NCBI RefSeq assembly: GCF_003363265.1
Contig: NZ_QRBF01000008.1
Coordinates: forward strand, 128,024-192,023
Length of the DNA stretch: 64,000 bases
Origin: Dyella psychrodurans
GTDB lineage: Bacteria; Pseudomonadota; Gammaproteobacteria; Xanthomonadales; Rhodanobacteraceae
Direction: 5' to 3'
A program made the position numbers and the translations under genes. The notes under the pieces are model-generated. The model ran no database searches, was not told the DNA's origin, and was given only the letters and a program-made list of their open reading frames with translations. Below, piece by piece: positions 54,375 to 63,506 of this stretch. Numbering within the stretch: the first letter of the stretch is position 1; each line of letters begins with the position of its first letter.

Positions 54375-54971
54375 TCAGGCCGATTGACCGAAAGAAACCT
54401 TGGGTGCCTCGCGCACCGTCTTGTCTTCGATATCCAGCGGATGCGCTTCCGTAAAGCTGAAGCTGCCGGCGATGAACGAACCGGGAAAGACTTCGCAGCG
54501 GTTGTTGTACGTCATCACCGAATCGTTATAAGCCTGACGCGCAAAGGCCACCCGGTTTTCGGTGGAGGTAATCTCTTCGGAGAGATCCTTCATCGTCTGG
54601 TTGGCCTTGAGGTCCGGATAGGACTCACTGACCGCAAACAGACGACCGAGGCATTGCGTCAAGCCGTCTTCGGTTGCCGACAACTGCTGCATGGCCTGGG
54701 GATCGCCCGGATTGCGCTTGGCATTGGCCAATCCGCTGACCGCCGCGTTGCGTGCCTGAATCACGGCTTCGAGCGTGTTGTGCTCGTGGGCGAGATAGGC
54801 CTTGGCGGTTTCCACGAGGTTGGGAATCAAATCGTGGCGACGCGTGAGCTGCACGTCGATTTGCGCGAACGCATTCTTGTAGCTGTTACGCGCAGTCACC
54901 AGCCCGTTGTAGATGGAGACCACATAAAAAACGGCCAGCACGATGATGGCCAGGAAAATGATCAAACCCAT
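54375..54971 (-). CDS. lemA: LemA-family protein
   Basis: 198-aa membrane-anchored helical protein. One N-terminal helix (LIIFLAIIVLAVFYVVSIYN) is followed by the LemA signature LTRRHDLIPNLVETAKAY and the QARNAAVSGLANAKRNP segment. GGGGGAG lies seven bases before the ATG at 54971; the frame is open to 55049. It forms an operon with the downstream M48 protease. The role is not firmly known. Confidence 0.93.
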   Translation of the reverse strand: MGLIIFLAIIVLAVFYVVSIYNGLVTARNSYKNAFAQIDVQLTRRHDLIPNLVETAKAYLAHEHNTLEAVIQARNAAVSGLANAKRNPGDPQAMQQLSATEDGLTQCLGRLFAVSESYPDLKANQTMKDLSEEITSTENRVAFARQAYNDSVMTYNNRCEVFPGSFIAGSFSFTEAHPLDIEDKTVREAPKVSFGQSA

Positions 54972-55082
54972 TGCAAGACTCCCCCTTAAGGCGTTCTTCG
55001 CCTCCCCGGGGCAGCATACCACGCCATTTCTTACGGATTTGGGGGCCAAATGGCCCCCTTTCCTGCCTGAAAAAAGCGAAGG

Positions 55083-57731
55083 TCAACTGTTCTTGTTCAG
55101 CCACGCATCGATGGCAGGCAGACGATCTTTGTGCACCCCGATGCGGTACTGCATATTGGCAATCGCCGAATCCGCGACGCGGCGCGACGTCGGTGCGATG
55201 TGCGCCTGCTCGAACGCGCGCATCTTGTCGATCGTAGCCGGATCCAGCGACGAAAAAATCAGGCGCGGATAGTACTCGCTGCGCGAGGGGGCATCGACCA
55301 GCTGATCCATCTGCTCGCTATGCGCCGTGGCAAAATCGAACGCCATCTCCGGATGCTGGAGCGATGCCACCGATACCATGTTGGCGCTGTTGGTGGCGCC
55401 CGGTTCGCTGGTCAAGGCAAGATCGAGCGCGCGCTGGGCAAGGTCCTTGTTCTTGGTGCTTGCCAGCAACGCGTACAGGTTGTCTTTGATCAACGGCGTC
55501 TTTTCCGTCTGCGCGCGTGCATGCAATTGGTTCCAGGTAGCCTCGTCGGCGTTGTAGGCAACGACGGCGGTGACGGTTTTGCGCAACGCGGCCGGCACCG
55601 CGGACGGGTCGGTGGACTGCGCGGCAAAACGGCGCTGCGCTTCCTTGATCACGTTCTGGTCGCCGAGTGCGCTGAGCGTATAGATAAGCTGATCGCGAAG
55701 AATCGCCACCGGTGCCGCCTCGCCCGCCTTTTCCACCCAGCCAACCTGATTGAAGACGGGCTCCAGCTTCGAGATGGCGAAGGCGCGGAACGAAGCCTGC
55801 CCCGGATCGCCATCGCGGTAATACCGGTTCAAGCCGGCGAGTTCCTGCGTGATATTGCCCCACAGCACCGGATTGGCATCGATCGGCGTGGCCTTGATCA
55901 AATCCAGCACGTCCGATGCGGGTTGCAGTCCGGCCAACCCCAACGCCGAGGTGTCGTCCATCAGGCCCAGCTGATCGATAGGCGCAAGCTTGGCGTAGTC
56001 GGCGCTGAGCGCGGCGAAGGCCTGCGGGCTGTAGAGGGTGCGGAAATAGCCGGTCTGCCCCGCATTGACGACCACCGGTCCGCAGCCGGGCACCACCAGC
56101 GACGCCTGTCCGTCAACCAGTGCACTGGCCGATTCGCCGCCCACCGTCTGTGCGGTGACCGGCACATGCCAGTGCCGCATCATTTTGTTGGCGGCGCCTT
56201 TGGTGAACTGTCCTTGCGTAAGCTGGAGCGTGGTGCTGCCGTTTTTGCAGGTTTCCGACGCCACGCGAATCATGGGCACGCCGGGCTGCAAGGTGAAATC
56301 GTGTGCGACGGTGGTCACCGGCTTGTTGGTAACCGTTTCCATCGCGTGCCACAAATCGTCGGATACCGTGTTGCCGTAGGCGTGATCCTTGATGTAGCGA
56401 CGCACGCCGTCGCGCCAGGTATCGGCACCCACGTAGTTTTCCAGCATGCGAATCACCGCTTCACCCTTCGAATACGTGATCACGTCGAAGGCCTGGTTGG
56501 CCTGTTCCACGGTTTCGATGTGCTGCACGATCGGGTGCGTGGTGGAGGCCGCGTCGAAGCTCATGGCGCCCTCGCGAATCGAGACGGTATCCAGCTGGGC
56601 ATTCCATTCGGGATGCAGCTTTTCGGTGGTGCGCGTGGCCATCCACGAGGCAAAGCCTTCGTTGAGCCACAGATCGTCCCACCAGCGCATGGTCACCAGA
56701 TCGCCGAACCATTGATGCGCCATCTCATGCGCTTCGGTGCCGAACACGCTTTCCTTGTCCGCCTGCGTGGAGATCGACGGGTCGAGCAGCATGGCGTATT
56801 CGAAAGTGAAGATCGCGCCCCAGTTTTCCATGGCGCCGAAGAACTGACTGCTGCCGGGCGACGCAACATTGTCGAGCTTGGGCAGCGGATACGGCGTGCC
56901 GAAATAGTCGTTGTATTCGTGCAGGACCGCTTTGGCCGAATCGAGCGCGAAACTCGCCTGCGAGGAAACACCCTTCTGCGTGACCACACCGATTTCGGTG
57001 CCGTCGGAGCTGGCCGTCACGCGATCGAATTGGCCGGCGCCGAAGAAAAGCAGATACGTGGACATCTTCGGCGACTGCTGGAAGCGAACCTGCGTCAAGC
57101 CGTTGCCGAGATCTTTCCTTTCCGCGGCAGGCATGTTGCTCACCGCCATTTGCCCGGTGGGAACCGTGGCCATCAGATCGAACGTCGCCTTGTAGGCCGG
57201 TTCGTCCCACGAAGGAATAAAGCGCCGCGCATCGGAGTTTTCGAACTGTGTGTACAGCGCGTGCTTGTGGCCTTCTTTGGTGTCGTAGTTGATCACGAAC
57301 AGGCCGTTGGGCTGCGTGTCGATCTTGGCCGTGTAATCCATCGCAAGGCGATAGCTGCCCACCGGGATCGGCTTGGCGAAAGTGAAGGTGGCGGTCTGCG
57401 CTTTGTCGTCCACCGTGATTTTCGGCGCGGCGAACGTAGCTTGGCCGGAAACCGGCGACAAGCTCACCGAGGAGAACTTCATTTCCAGCGCGTTAAGCGT
57501 GATGCTGGCGGTGGGCTTGAGCACGTCGACCGTCACCGTGACTTTGCCGTCGAACGCCAACGCATCGACGTGAGGAGTCACGGCAACATCGTAATGAGTG
57601 GGGCGCACATTGCGCGGCAGCTGCGTGGTGCCGATCACTTCGGCCGAAGCCGCTGTCTGCGCCACCACGGGGCTGCTTGTCGCAACACCAGCGAGCGCCA
57701 AAGCGATGGCCGAAAAAAGCATCTTGCGCAT
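55083..57731 (-). CDS. Secreted M1-family zinc aminopeptidase
   Basis: 882-aa exported aminopeptidase. A signal peptide (MLFSAIALALAGVATSSPVVA) is followed by the N-terminal beta domain, the GAMEN-type exopeptidase motif (GAMENWGAIFTF), the zinc motif HEMAHQWFGDLVTMRWWDDLWLNEGFA and a C-terminal ERAP1-like helical domain. The ATG at 57731 has AAGGGGA about six bases upstream; the frame is open earlier to 57824. It probably trims peptides in the periplasm or outside. The 899-residue open frame on the opposite strand is a codon-composition shadow. Confidence 0.93.
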   Translation of the reverse strand: MRKMLFSAIALALAGVATSSPVVAQTAASAEVIGTTQLPRNVRPTHYDVAVTPHVDALAFDGKVTVTVDVLKPTASITLNALEMKFSSVSLSPVSGQATFAAPKITVDDKAQTATFTFAKPIPVGSYRLAMDYTAKIDTQPNGLFVINYDTKEGHKHALYTQFENSDARRFIPSWDEPAYKATFDLMATVPTGQMAVSNMPAAERKDLGNGLTQVRFQQSPKMSTYLLFFGAGQFDRVTASSDGTEIGVVTQKGVSSQASFALDSAKAVLHEYNDYFGTPYPLPKLDNVASPGSSQFFGAMENWGAIFTFEYAMLLDPSISTQADKESVFGTEAHEMAHQWFGDLVTMRWWDDLWLNEGFASWMATRTTEKLHPEWNAQLDTVSIREGAMSFDAASTTHPIVQHIETVEQANQAFDVITYSKGEAVIRMLENYVGADTWRDGVRRYIKDHAYGNTVSDDLWHAMETVTNKPVTTVAHDFTLQPGVPMIRVASETCKNGSTTLQLTQGQFTKGAANKMMRHWHVPVTAQTVGGESASALVDGQASLVVPGCGPVVVNAGQTGYFRTLYSPQAFAALSADYAKLAPIDQLGLMDDTSALGLAGLQPASDVLDLIKATPIDANPVLWGNITQELAGLNRYYRDGDPGQASFRAFAISKLEPVFNQVGWVEKAGEAAPVAILRDQLIYTLSALGDQNVIKEAQRRFAAQSTDPSAVPAALRKTVTAVVAYNADEATWNQLHARAQTEKTPLIKDNLYALLASTKNKDLAQRALDLALTSEPGATNSANMVSVASLQHPEMAFDFATAHSEQMDQLVDAPSRSEYYPRLIFSSLDPATIDKMRAFEQAHIAPTSRRVADSAIANMQYRIGVHKDRLPAIDAWLNKNS

Positions 57732-57937
57732 AACGTCCCCTTGTCGATGAGAAGGCAACCCACGCCAACGGCGCCCAAACGTGCCGTCGGCGTTCCTGAG
57801 TGTTCCGGCCTGGTCCTTGCCCACGCCTAACTGCCGAATAGTGCGGCGACTGCGGGCGGCAAGATACGGCCGGAAGTCATGGCTATCTTTGTGTCTCGCC
57901 CGAAGTGGCGGACAGCGGATTCATTTCGCACATGTGG

Positions 57938-57960
57938 CAAGGCCCCGTCACGGGGCCTTG
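57938..57960. terminator. Hairpin downstream of the Sel1-like gene
   Basis: CAAGGCCCCG (57938-57947) and CGGGGCCTTG (57951-57960) pair around TCA, 24 bases after the stop of the minus-strand gene at 57984. No T-run follows, so it may be a weak terminator or an mRNA end structure. Confidence 0.5.
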
Positions 57961-57983
57961 TGCAAATCGGGCGTGGCAAAAAC

Positions 57984-58745
57984 TCAGTTCGCGCCGCTGG
58001 ACGCTTTGGCGGCGGGCGGCACTTGCTGCAGGTCGCCAACCGTGACGTGCCCTGTCCATCCCTCGAACACGTTCACTGCCGCGCGATCGACCATCTTCAC
58101 GACTTGCTGTGTAGGTTGGCATCGCGATGGGTCGGCGCTCTGATTCGCCAAGGTCGACATGCCTTCAATGCAATACAGATTGCCGCCGTTATTGAGCCGA
58201 TTCAGCATGGCCATGCCATCTGCGTAGCGCTTTTCCGCGCGCACCGCGGCAGTGGCGTCACCGTAAACAGGGCGCATCTTGTCCAACAGGGCATCGGCCC
58301 CTCGGCGCTCGGCGTTGGTCGAAGCTTTGTAAACCTCGTCGTAAGCGGCCTTGAAACGCGAGCCGGGCCTTTCAGATGCCAATGCAAACCATGCCAGCGC
58401 CAACGCGCGATTCTTCGGCTGGTGATCGCCGTTCAACGCCATGACGCCCAGCACGTACTGGGCAGGCTTGCTGGCCCAACTCGCCGCCGTGGTGAAGAAG
58501 CGATTCGACTCGCCATAGTTGTGCTGTCCATACGTCATGCCGCCCAGGCAGTAGTAGTAATCGCCGGGCAGAAAGCGCTCTTCGCCGATCACGCAATTGG
58601 CCGCGGCCAGATTCTTGTCGCTCGGCACGTCGTTGCTGCTGGCGGGTGCGGGATCCTGGGCTGCTGCCGTGCCGGCAAGACATGCCATGGCCAGCACTAC
58701 GATCCGTACCCATGAGCCCAAAGGCTTTCGCAACGTCATGGACAT
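57984..58745 (-). CDS. Secreted Sel1/TPR-like protein
   Basis: 253-aa exported protein with a signal peptide (VRIVVLAMACLAGTAAAQ). The middle contains short helical repeats of the Sel1 type (AQYVLGVMALNGDHQPKNRALALAWFALASE). Cysteines at CVIGEE, YYYCLGG, LYCIEG and SRCQP suggest disulfides. The function is unknown; Sel1-like proteins usually mediate protein contacts. Two start codons (58745, 58739) are possible; AGGGAG lies upstream of the first. Confidence 0.75.
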   Translation of the reverse strand: MSMTLRKPLGSWVRIVVLAMACLAGTAAAQDPAPASSNDVPSDKNLAAANCVIGEERFLPGDYYYCLGGMTYGQHNYGESNRFFTTAASWASKPAQYVLGVMALNGDHQPKNRALALAWFALASERPGSRFKAAYDEVYKASTNAERRGADALLDKMRPVYGDATAAVRAEKRYADGMAMLNRLNNGGNLYCIEGMSTLANQSADPSRCQPTQQVVKMVDRAAVNVFEGWTGHVTVGDLQQVPPAAKASSGAN

Positions 58746-58872
58746 GCAACACTCCCTGTAATGAATGCACGGGTCACATCAATGTAAACGATCTTTTGCC
58801 GGTCTCGATGACAAAAGCATCGACTCGTTTGCAAGTATTCCCAAACCGCCTTTGGGCGACATCCCTCGAAAG

Positions 58873-60399
58873 TCAGGGTGTTGCGCGGCCCGCAGCCTGT
58901 GCACTGCCTTGCCCGATGATTTCACCGGACTCCGGCAAACCCGCAACATCCACACAATTGCGACCGCGACTCTTTGCGCGATAAAGCGCACGATCGGCAG
59001 CATCCAGCAGGATGACCGGATCGGTTGGCGTCTCTGCTGTTTGCGTGGCAATGCCGATGCTCACCGTGACATAACCCAGCGCGCACTGCGGGTGAACAAT
59101 CTGCAATCGCTCGATGGTGGTGGTAAGCCGGCGGGCCACCTCCAGCGCCGCCTCGGCAGTCGTATCGACCAGCACGACCGCGAATTCCTCGCCTCCGTAT
59201 CGCGCGACCAGGTCGCGCGTGCGCAGCTGGCTGCTGCTTAGCGCGGAAGCCACCTTGACCAGGCAGACATCGCCGGCGATGTGGCCAAGGCTGTCGTTGT
59301 ATTGCTTGAAGAAATCGATATCGATCATCAGGACCGAGCAATAGCTGCCGGTTCGCTGTCCTTCTTCCAAAGCATGGCGCAAGCGCGTGTCGAGCATCGC
59401 GCGGTTGGCAATGCCGGTCAGCGAATCGCGGCCCACCTGCTGTTCCAGTCGCAAGGCGCTCAGGTCGACGGCGCGCTGCTGGTCCAGGTTGCGGCTTTGA
59501 ATGAAGGCCACGCGCAGCCCGTAAAACAGCACCGACGCACAGGCCACCACCAAACCGGAGACAAAGCTGATCCGCGAAATGACGATACCCAGCAGCACCA
59601 CCATCATCGACAAAATGATCGGGGCGAACGAAGCGATGGTCTGCGACATCCCCAGGGAGGGATGGTAAGCACGCAGCTGGCGCGACGGCTGCCGCATCGC
59701 CACCAGCACAAACACCAGCAGCGCATGTGGAATATCCACCAGCGAGCCCGCCCACCAGGGAAGGCCATGCAACTCGACACGGTTATAGATCGTCGCGACG
59801 ATCGCGTTCACGAGCAAATACGAACTGGCCGCGAAATAAAAGAAGCGCCAGCGAAAACTGCGCGCGCCGAGCAAACGCAGAATGGCCATGAAGGCCAATG
59901 AAAAGTCGACCGCATCCGCCATGTAGATGACGACATAGATGCTGGAAGGATCGGCTGCCCGCGGGCCGCTGAGCAGCTCCGTGAAAAACTGATACACCAG
60001 CACGGCCACCATGCACGACAGCGTCAGGTCCAACGCAATCACCACGCGCGGTTCATTCCGCGCGAACGAGCGGGAGACCATGAACATGCATGGGATCATG
60101 TACAGCGCCGAGCAAACCGTGGCCATCGCCGCGAGGTAGCCGCTCTTGTCGCCCAGCACCAAGGCGGCGACGTTGGTGAACGCCCACAACACCTGCATGA
60201 AAACAGCCAACGCAAGCAGCAGCCATGGCAGCCGGATCAGCGCGGGGCTGCGCCGGTAACGCGCAAACGCCGCCCACGCCGCCATAGCTTGCACTGCCAC
60301 CATCGCCGCCTGCGGCCACACATCCTGTGCGTGACCGCTCCGGTTCGCGAGAACCAGATGAGCGACCAGCAATGCGACAACGACCCAGACGACGCGCAA
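58873..60399 (-). CDS. Membrane-bound diguanylate cyclase (GGDEF)
   Basis: 508-aa protein with about nine membrane helices (residues about 5-320) and a C-terminal GGDEF domain with active site GGEEF. RTRD five residues before it is the RxxD inhibitory site, so c-di-GMP feedback is likely. DSLTGIANRAMLDTRL opens the domain, and MIDIDFFKQYNDSLGH carries the metal-binding aspartate. The start is probably a TTG at 60399, with GAGGGGAAG about seven bases upstream; no ATG fits before the first helix. Confidence 0.9.
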   Translation of the reverse strand: MRVVWVVVALLVAHLVLANRSGHAQDVWPQAAMVAVQAMAAWAAFARYRRSPALIRLPWLLLALAVFMQVLWAFTNVAALVLGDKSGYLAAMATVCSALYMIPCMFMVSRSFARNEPRVVIALDLTLSCMVAVLVYQFFTELLSGPRAADPSSIYVVIYMADAVDFSLAFMAILRLLGARSFRWRFFYFAASSYLLVNAIVATIYNRVELHGLPWWAGSLVDIPHALLVFVLVAMRQPSRQLRAYHPSLGMSQTIASFAPIILSMMVVLLGIVISRISFVSGLVVACASVLFYGLRVAFIQSRNLDQQRAVDLSALRLEQQVGRDSLTGIANRAMLDTRLRHALEEGQRTGSYCSVLMIDIDFFKQYNDSLGHIAGDVCLVKVASALSSSQLRTRDLVARYGGEEFAVVLVDTTAEAALEVARRLTTTIERLQIVHPQCALGYVTVSIGIATQTAETPTDPVILLDAADRALYRAKSRGRNCVDVAGLPESGEIIGQGSAQAAGRATP

Positions 60400-60785
60400 A
60401 AGTACTTCCCCTCACCGACAGGACAGAAGCAGCGGTACGACCTCTCTGGACAAAATGCGTCACATAGAGGGGATACCCTTCTCCCCCGGCACACTACGGC
60501 AATGACACGGTACACCTGCCACAGGCCGCCGTTTCGGGGTTCGACCCGATAACCCGGCTTTCCACGACAGCATTTGTAAACACCACGTGTACACCAAGCA
60601 AGTTACAGGCCTGGCCTCGGGCATGCCATAGCCCTTGAGGCACACCAACGCCCTGCTCACGCCGTTGGGCACGACCGTTGCATGCGTTCTCCGGTTTGGA
60701 GGGTATATAGGCAAAAAAGGAATATCGATTCCGGATTCGCCATGCCGCATCCATTCATGAGCACAGCATGGAATCAGGGGGATTC
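60400..60785. other. Divergent intergenic region, about 390 bases
   Basis: It holds the promoters of the diguanylate cyclase (minus) and the DRE-TIM-like gene (plus). A CGGG-GTTCGAC-CCCG stem near 60535-60550 recalls a tRNA T arm, but no tRNA can be folded around it. No other structure was recognised. Confidence 0.4.
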
Positions 60786-62132
60786 ATGTCGTCTACGCAA
60801 GCGCTGGACAACGCACGCGCCATCCTGGCGGGTGCGGATGCCAAGCTGGAAAAGCTTCGCCATATCGAGCCTTACTTCATCGATCTGTCGTTACGGGAAA
60901 ACCCGGTCGGTTCCAACATCGGGCAGACATTGCGGGACAAACTCGAGATCCTGCCCAAGCTGCGCGAGTTCGGCTTCGCCAACATCTCGCTAGGCACGCT
61001 CGACTACGCGATGCCGGACGAGCTGGAAGTCGACGACGATTTCATGATGCACCTGCGCGACAACGGCGTGGACATGACCGGCTGTTTCGCCTTTACCGCA
61101 CTCGGCATCGAATCTGCCGACAGCACCTTCACGCCAGACCCGTCTCAACGGAAGTTGAAGGCGTATGGCGTACCCAACACCGTTCACGAAATCTATCTAA
61201 GCAAGACCGGCATGTCGGGCATGTACGACTTCGACACGCTGCGACGCAGCTTGCCGGCAAGCATTCGCTGGCTGCACGAGAACATTCGCGGCGACAACGG
61301 CGGTGCGCCGCGCATCTTCATCAATATCGTGGATGGCTGCGATGCCTTCGCCCAGAATCTCGACCAAACCTGCGAGATCCTCAGTCTGCTGGCGGAGCAG
61401 CCTATCGCCGGCGTGACCATGGAAGACGATCGCGGCACGTTTCTGCCGTTCCAGGTCGGTGCGTTCGTCGCCATCATTCGCAATTACCTGCCGCCGCCGT
61501 TCAAGGTTCTGGTACACATCCACGCCGGCGCGGGTTTCGAGAACGCATCAGTAGTCGAAGCCCTGCTCAACGGCGCAGATGGCATCTGGGGCGGATTTCC
61601 CAAGCGTGCGGCCATCATCGGCCACGCGTCGATCGGTGAAACCATCGCCAACCTGGCACGCCTGGGCAACCGGCACGTTCAACGTTACCCGTTGGACGAA
61701 CTGCTGCCGCTTGCCACGGGTTTTCAGGAACTCGACGAACGGGGGCCGGTACCGGACGACCTTCCCATTCTGGGTCACAACGCGTATCGCCTGTCATTCA
61801 GCTCGTTCCGGCAGATGCCCGGCCGTTTCATGGACCTGGCACCCGAAGCCATCGGCGGCACCTACGGTTATCGCGTATGCGCGGTGATCAGCGATTCGCC
61901 AGTGATCGCGGGACGCCTGGCGGAAATCACCGGGCGCCCTGCCGAGAGCTTTCCGCTCCCCATCACTCAGCAAATGATCCGCCTGATGCGTCGCGACCTG
62001 CGCACTGGCCGTCGCATCGACTACGACAAACCCGAACAGCTGCTGGAACTGTATGCACGCGCAAAAGTGTTTAGCGGGCATCACGGACCGCATGCAAATC
62101 CAACACATCAACACACAAATGCCCTGCCCTAA
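60786..62132 (+). CDS. Divergent DRE-TIM-like (HMGL/isopropylmalate-synthase fold) protein
   Basis: 448-aa protein. LSLRENPVGSNIGQT (about residues 35-50) and VHIHAGAGFENASVVEALLNGADGIWGGFPK (about residues 240-270; the HxH pair is visible) resemble the metal-binding parts of DRE-TIM metallolyases. LREN replaces the usual LRDG, and the later HAGAGF differs from HxHND, so the chemistry may differ or be lost. The ATG at 60786 has AGGGGG five bases upstream and is preferred over 60768. The diguanylate cyclase gene follows after 27 bases, so both are probably co-transcribed. The substrate is unknown. Confidence 0.7.
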   Translation: MSSTQALDNARAILAGADAKLEKLRHIEPYFIDLSLRENPVGSNIGQTLRDKLEILPKLREFGFANISLGTLDYAMPDELEVDDDFMMHLRDNGVDMTGCFAFTALGIESADSTFTPDPSQRKLKAYGVPNTVHEIYLSKTGMSGMYDFDTLRRSLPASIRWLHENIRGDNGGAPRIFINIVDGCDAFAQNLDQTCEILSLLAEQPIAGVTMEDDRGTFLPFQVGAFVAIIRNYLPPPFKVLVHIHAGAGFENASVVEALLNGADGIWGGFPKRAAIIGHASIGETIANLARLGNRHVQRYPLDELLPLATGFQELDERGPVPDDLPILGHNAYRLSFSSFRQMPGRFMDLAPEAIGGTYGYRVCAVISDSPVIAGRLAEITGRPAESFPLPITQQMIRLMRRDLRTGRRIDYDKPEQLLELYARAKVFSGHHGPHANPTHQHTNALP

Positions 62133-62159
62133 GTTGACGAATCCCGGAGCACGCTTCCC

Positions 62160-63095
62160 ATGACGATCGACACCAAGATGGATCTGGACAACGACACCTA
62201 CAAAACCCTGCTGGAATCGACCCGGGCCATTCCGTGGAAAATCGATTGGGACACCATGCAGTTCGCCTACATTGGTCCGCAAATTGAAGAGTTGTTGGGC
62301 TGGGAACCGTCCAGCTGGGTCAGCGTGCAGGACTGGGCCGACCGCATGCATCCTGAAGACCGCGACTGGGCCGTCAATTTCTGCGTAGCGCAATCCAAGG
62401 CCGGTGTGGATCACGAAGCCGACTATCGCGCACTCAACAAGAACGGCGACTACGTGTGGATTCGCGACGTGGTGCACGTGGTGCGCAAGGAAGACGGCGA
62501 CGTCGACTCGCTCATCGGCTTCATGTTCGACATCAGCGAACGCAAACGCACCGAAGAGCAACTGGCCGCGCTCCGCCGCGAACTCGAAGAACTCTCCTTC
62601 AAGGACGGCCTGACTGGCGTAGCCAATCGCCGCCGCTTCGACGTGGTGATGGAAACCGAGTGGAACAACGCCTGCCGCAACAAGCAGCCGGTATCCGTGC
62701 TCATGCTGGATATCGACTGCTTCAAACAATACAACGACCATTACGGCCATCTTGAGGGCGATCAGTGCCTCAAGCGCGTCGCCAAACTGCTGACGCTGGC
62801 CGCTTCGAGGCCACGCGACTTCGTCGCCCGTTTCGGCGGCGAAGAATTCATCGTGGTGATGCCCGACACCAACGAAACCGAAGCCTACAAAATCGCCTCG
62901 CGCTGCCGCGAATTGATCGCCAACGAGCACATCCCGCATACGGGTTCCGACGTCAGCAAATACCTCACCGCCAGCATCGGCCTAAGTACCGCCATGCCAG
63001 ACTGCGGCGACGAGGCACTACCGTTTATCGAGCAAACGGATCGAAGGATGTATCAAGCCAAGCAACGGGGAAGAAACACCGTCGTCAACGATTGA
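62160..63095 (+). CDS. PAS-GGDEF diguanylate cyclase
   Basis: 311-aa soluble protein. A PAS domain of the PAS_3 type (about residues 20-135: YIGPQIEELLGWEPSSWVS, YRALNKNGDYVWIRDVVHVV, FMFDISERKRTEEQL) is followed by a GGDEF domain with DGLTGVANRRRFD, MLDIDCFKQYNDHYGH and GGEEF. RPRD before the active site is the RxxD inhibitory site. It is encoded 27 bases after the DRE-TIM-like gene. The PAS ligand is unknown. Confidence 0.93.
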   Translation: MTIDTKMDLDNDTYKTLLESTRAIPWKIDWDTMQFAYIGPQIEELLGWEPSSWVSVQDWADRMHPEDRDWAVNFCVAQSKAGVDHEADYRALNKNGDYVWIRDVVHVVRKEDGDVDSLIGFMFDISERKRTEEQLAALRRELEELSFKDGLTGVANRRRFDVVMETEWNNACRNKQPVSVLMLDIDCFKQYNDHYGHLEGDQCLKRVAKLLTLAASRPRDFVARFGGEEFIVVMPDTNETEAYKIASRCRELIANEHIPHTGSDVSKYLTASIGLSTAMPDCGDEALPFIEQTDRRMYQAKQRGRNTVVND

Positions 63096-63109
63096 CGATC
63101 ACTGGACCG

Positions 63110-63480
63110 TCAAGCCTCTTCGTCGAAATAGTCGCCATCGACTTTCGGCATATGTATCGTCTTGGATGTCACGCCAACCTCATGATCAATCATGAGGTTG
63201 ACGAGGCGGCTACCATCGATAAGCACCATCCCCTCAACCGAATTGGCAAATTCCAGGGCTTGCTGCGTAAACGAGGACGTTGTGATAAACACGCCGCGCT
63301 TGGCCCGTTGCCCTGCGAGGGCGCCGTAGAATGCCTGCAAATCAGGTCTCCCAAGCGAGCCCTGCCATCGCTTGGCCTGTACATAGACCTTTTCCAGGCC
63401 CAGTTTGTCCAAAGAAATCACGCCATCGATATGCGATCGATCTGACTTTTGATGGTGCCTGTAATCATTTGTGCTGTCTC
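63110..63480 (-). pseudogene. C-terminal remnant of an Mrr-type restriction endonuclease
   Basis: The frame SHIDGVISLDKLGLEKVYVQAKRW contains the D..(Q)xK core of the Mrr catalytic domain, and GVFITTSSFTQQALEFAN..LIDGSRLV is its typical end. About 105 residues are readable from a GTG at 63421, and the frame is open further upstream without homology (to about 63526), so the N-terminal part that gives DNA specificity is missing. It is probably a decayed nuclease gene at the edge of an accessory segment. Confidence 0.7.
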
Positions 63481-63506
63481 GATTCGAATTTTTAATATCG
63501 CGGCGC

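Noticed and set aside
55131-57830. 899-residue open frame on the plus strand
   Set aside because: It is opposite the M1 aminopeptidase, whose zinc motif and signal peptide prove the minus strand is coding. The antisense product has no recognisable motif.
60535-60552. tRNA T-arm-like stem with GTTCGAC loop
   Set aside because: No anticodon arm, acceptor stem or CCA end can be built around it on either strand.
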